Part shown: piece by piece, positions 5,777 to 6,949 of the stretch
Position numbering within the stretch: position 1 is the first letter of the stretch
Layout: each line of letters opens with the position of its first letter
Source: an uncultured Collinsella sp.
GTDB lineage: Bacteria > Actinomycetota > Coriobacteriia > Coriobacteriales > Coriobacteriaceae
Assembly (NCBI GenBank): GCA_902495155.1
Contig: CABUWD010000107.1
Span: 1 to 6,949 of the forward strand
Direction of reading: 5' to 3'
Length of the DNA: 6,949 nucleotides
Position numbers and translations under genes: made by a program
Notes under the pieces: generated by a model
Seen by the model: the letters and a program-made list of their open reading frames with translations, nothing else
Told to the model about the DNA's origin: nothing
The model's database searches: none

Positions 5777-6616
5777 ATGGCGATCTATGTGACATCTGAT
5801 GCTCACGGGCACGTGCGTGCGCTTGACGAGGCCCTGTCTAAGATCTCGTTGACGTCCGACGACACGCTGTACGTGCTGGGCGACATGATCGATCGCGGGC
5901 CCGATCCGGTCGGCGTTATTAAGCTCGTGCGCTCGCTGCCCAACGCCCACGTGCTCAAGGGTAATCACGAGCAGATCATGCTCGATGCCATCATTGGTCA
6001 GGATCCGCTCGATGCCGAGACCTGGGATATCAACGGTGGCTGGACGACGCGCGAGCAGCTCAACGACATGGAATTTGAGGCATACGAGGAGCTCGTGCGA
6101 TGGATGGCCGCGCTGCCGCTCTACGCGGTGGTCGAGACTGCCGAGCGGCCGTACCTGCTGGTGCACGCCGGCATTCAGACCGAGGCGGCGCGTGCGTTTT
6201 TGCTTGAGCATGGTGTCGATTGTGCCGATGGCGTCGGAGCGGTGGGTGCTGATCGCGAGCTGCTGCAGCAGATGCTCGCAGTGCAGTCGTCCGATGACCT
6301 GCTGTGGATTCGTCACGGCTATTGGGATGTGCCGACCGGGCTGCTTTCTGCCGAGGGCAAGGGTCCGGTCGTGGTGAGCGGTCACACGCCAACGGTGTCG
6401 CTCGGGCGTTATTGCGAGGTCGGTGGTCTTGCGGGGCTCGATGAGGAGTCGGGCCGCGGGCAGATCGTGCGCCTGGGCGGCGAGGATGCCGCCGGTGTGC
6501 CCGATCGCATCGACATCGACTGCGCTGCCGCCACCGGCTCCGAGTTCGGTCGCGTGGGCATCCTGCGCCTGGACGACGGGGCGGAGTTCTACGCGAACAT
6601 CAACCCGGGCGAATAA
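5777..6616 (+). CDS. PPP-family metallophosphoesterase (serine/threonine-phosphatase / ApaH-like fold)
   Basis: The 279-residue protein carries the full calcineurin-like metal site: SDAHGH (D8, H10) in place of the usual GDIHG, GDMIDRG (35-41; D36, R40), GNHE (62-65; N63, H64), LLVHAGI (H130) and SGHTP (201-205; H203). These residues bind two divalent metals and hydrolyse phosphate esters. The GDxxDRG/GNHE spacing fits the bacterial PrpE/PrpA and symmetrical Ap4A hydrolase group; protein phosphatase versus dinucleotide hydrolase cannot be settled from motifs. There is no signal peptide, so it is cytosolic. AAGGAG lies 9 nt before the ATG. The last 50 residues, rich in Asp, Gly and Ala, form an ordinary C-terminal sheet. 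It is a single-gene unit: no gene follows before the repeats and the IS. The 302-residue open frame opposite it is a high-GC shadow. Confidence 0.9.
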   Translation: MAIYVTSDAHGHVRALDEALSKISLTSDDTLYVLGDMIDRGPDPVGVIKLVRSLPNAHVLKGNHEQIMLDAIIGQDPLDAETWDINGGWTTREQLNDMEFEAYEELVRWMAALPLYAVVETAERPYLLVHAGIQTEAARAFLLEHGVDCADGVGAVGADRELLQQMLAVQSSDDLLWIRHGYWDVPTGLLSAEGKGPVVVSGHTPTVSLGRYCEVGGLAGLDEESGRGQIVRLGGEDAAGVPDRIDIDCAAATGSEFGRVGILRLDDGAEFYANINPGE

Positions 6617-6626
6617 TCGGTGCAAG

Positions 6627-6649
6627 GGGTAGCTAATTTGGGACGGGGC
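6627..6649 (+). repeat. GTAG...GGGACGGGG intergenic repeat, copy 3
   Basis: Identical over 23 bases to 3195-3217, and again in the same orientation directly downstream of a plus-strand gene (10 bp after the phosphoesterase stop). It is followed by a T tract and TTTTGACTAC; a similar TTTTGACTGC lies about 75 bp after copy 1. Confidence 0.75.
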
Positions 6650-6677
6650 TTTTTTGACTACTTTTGCCCTTCTGCCC

Positions 6678-6702
6678 GCTAATTGATTTCTCTGGGACGG
6701 GG
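6678..6702 (+). repeat. Variant copy of the intergenic repeat
   Basis: The GCTAATT start and the TGGGACGGGG core of copies 1 and 3 recur here, separated by eight extra bases (GATTTCTC). Together with copy 3 it makes a roughly 75-bp composite directly before the IS end. Confidence 0.55.
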
Positions 6703-6711
6703 ATTAAATAA

Positions 6712-6949
6712 GGCTCTGTTAGACCAGGATTGACATACATGTGTCTCCACGGTGCCATATCTTTGACCCCGTAGACCGCGATGATGGGGGCAGCATGAAC
6801 GCCGAAGACCTGGTCCTCAACTTCAAGAAGGGCATGGCGAACCTCAGCATGACCGAGCGCCGCCGCGCTATCGAGTCCGTCAGGGACGTGATCCGCGCGG
6901 CGGCGTTCGACGACGCGGCCGGCTCCGCCTGCGAAATCGAACGCTGCCC
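6712..6949 (+). mobile_element. Left part of an IS1595-like insertion sequence
   Basis: A candidate terminal repeat begins GGCTCTGTTAGACCAGGATT at 6712, just after AT-rich TTAAATAA (6704-6711), a plausible 8-bp target duplication for this family. An exact TTGACA (6730-6735) near the end fits the usual IS promoter position. The transposase frame starts about 80 bp in. The right end is outside the window, so boundaries are inferred. Confidence 0.5.
6795..6949 (+). CDS. IS1595-like transposase, N-terminal fragment
   Basis: The frame opens at the ATG at 6795 and stays open for 51 codons to the window end. It begins MNAEDLVLNFKKGMANLSM and continues through a charged helical stretch (TERRRAIESVRDVI) to ...EIERCP. 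In IS1595-family transposases a helical leader of this size precedes a CPxCG zinc ribbon that contacts the terminal repeats. The final CP would be its first knuckle. The catalytic domain lies outside, so the call rests on this short segment and on the IS-like end at 6712. The ribosome binding site is weak (TGGGGG, 4 nt spacing), common for transposases. The frame is open back to 6723, and a GTG at 6741 without a Shine-Dalgarno is a less likely start. Whether the full element is intact cannot be seen. Confidence 0.55.
   Translation, partial: MNAEDLVLNFKKGMANLSMTERRRAIESVRDVIRAAAFDDAAGSACEIERC

Noticed and set aside
5717..6625. 302-codon open frame on the minus strand opposite the phosphoesterase
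   Set aside because: Arg/His/Ala-rich sequence without motifs, covering a complete metallophosphoesterase on the other strand.

Overview
The window looks like a chromosomal segment of a high-GC Gram-positive gut bacterium of the Coriobacteriia, most likely Collinsella or a close relative. This rests on the overall impression of the proteins, on the GC level of the core genes (about 65% in a hand-counted line of the antiporter gene) and on the style of the intergenic repeats. No database search was possible, so the taxon is an inference.

Layout, left to right. (1) The 5' two-thirds of a phosphoserine aminotransferase gene (serC) on the minus strand, running off the window start. (2) A minus-strand two-gene operon of visibly lower GC (about 45-52% in sampled lines): a small MazG-like nucleotide pyrophosphohydrolase overlapping by 8 bp a GIY-YIG nuclease / Schlafen-group-3 (DUF2075) helicase fusion. 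The helicase frame is cut by a TAG codon. The 37 codons after it still encode the missing helicase motif VI. (3) A divergent plus-strand gene for a 63-residue, very acidic protein of unknown function. (4) About 725 bp without genes but full of structure: copies of a GTAG...GGGACGG repeat, a 17-bp-arm inverted repeat, a mirror-image element with an outward-facing terminator in each arm, and a 17-bp perfect (22-bp imperfect) hairpin. (5) A minus-strand CPA1-type cation/proton antiporter with two C-terminal TrkA-C (RCK_C) domains. (6) A divergent plus-strand PPP-family metallophosphoesterase with a readable promoter and a leader stem-loop. (7) Two more copies of the intergenic repeat, then what looks like the left end and first 51 codons of an IS1595-like transposase gene, cut by the window end.

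The core genes (serine biosynthesis, cation homeostasis, phosphoesterase) seem functionally independent of each other. The low-GC mazG-helicase pair is the best candidate for an acquired conflict or nucleic-acid-quality system. The 3.2-3.9 kb region separates two convergent transcription units and provides a terminator for each direction. Its repeats and the adjoining IS mark this as a stretch that has hosted small mobile or palindromic DNA.
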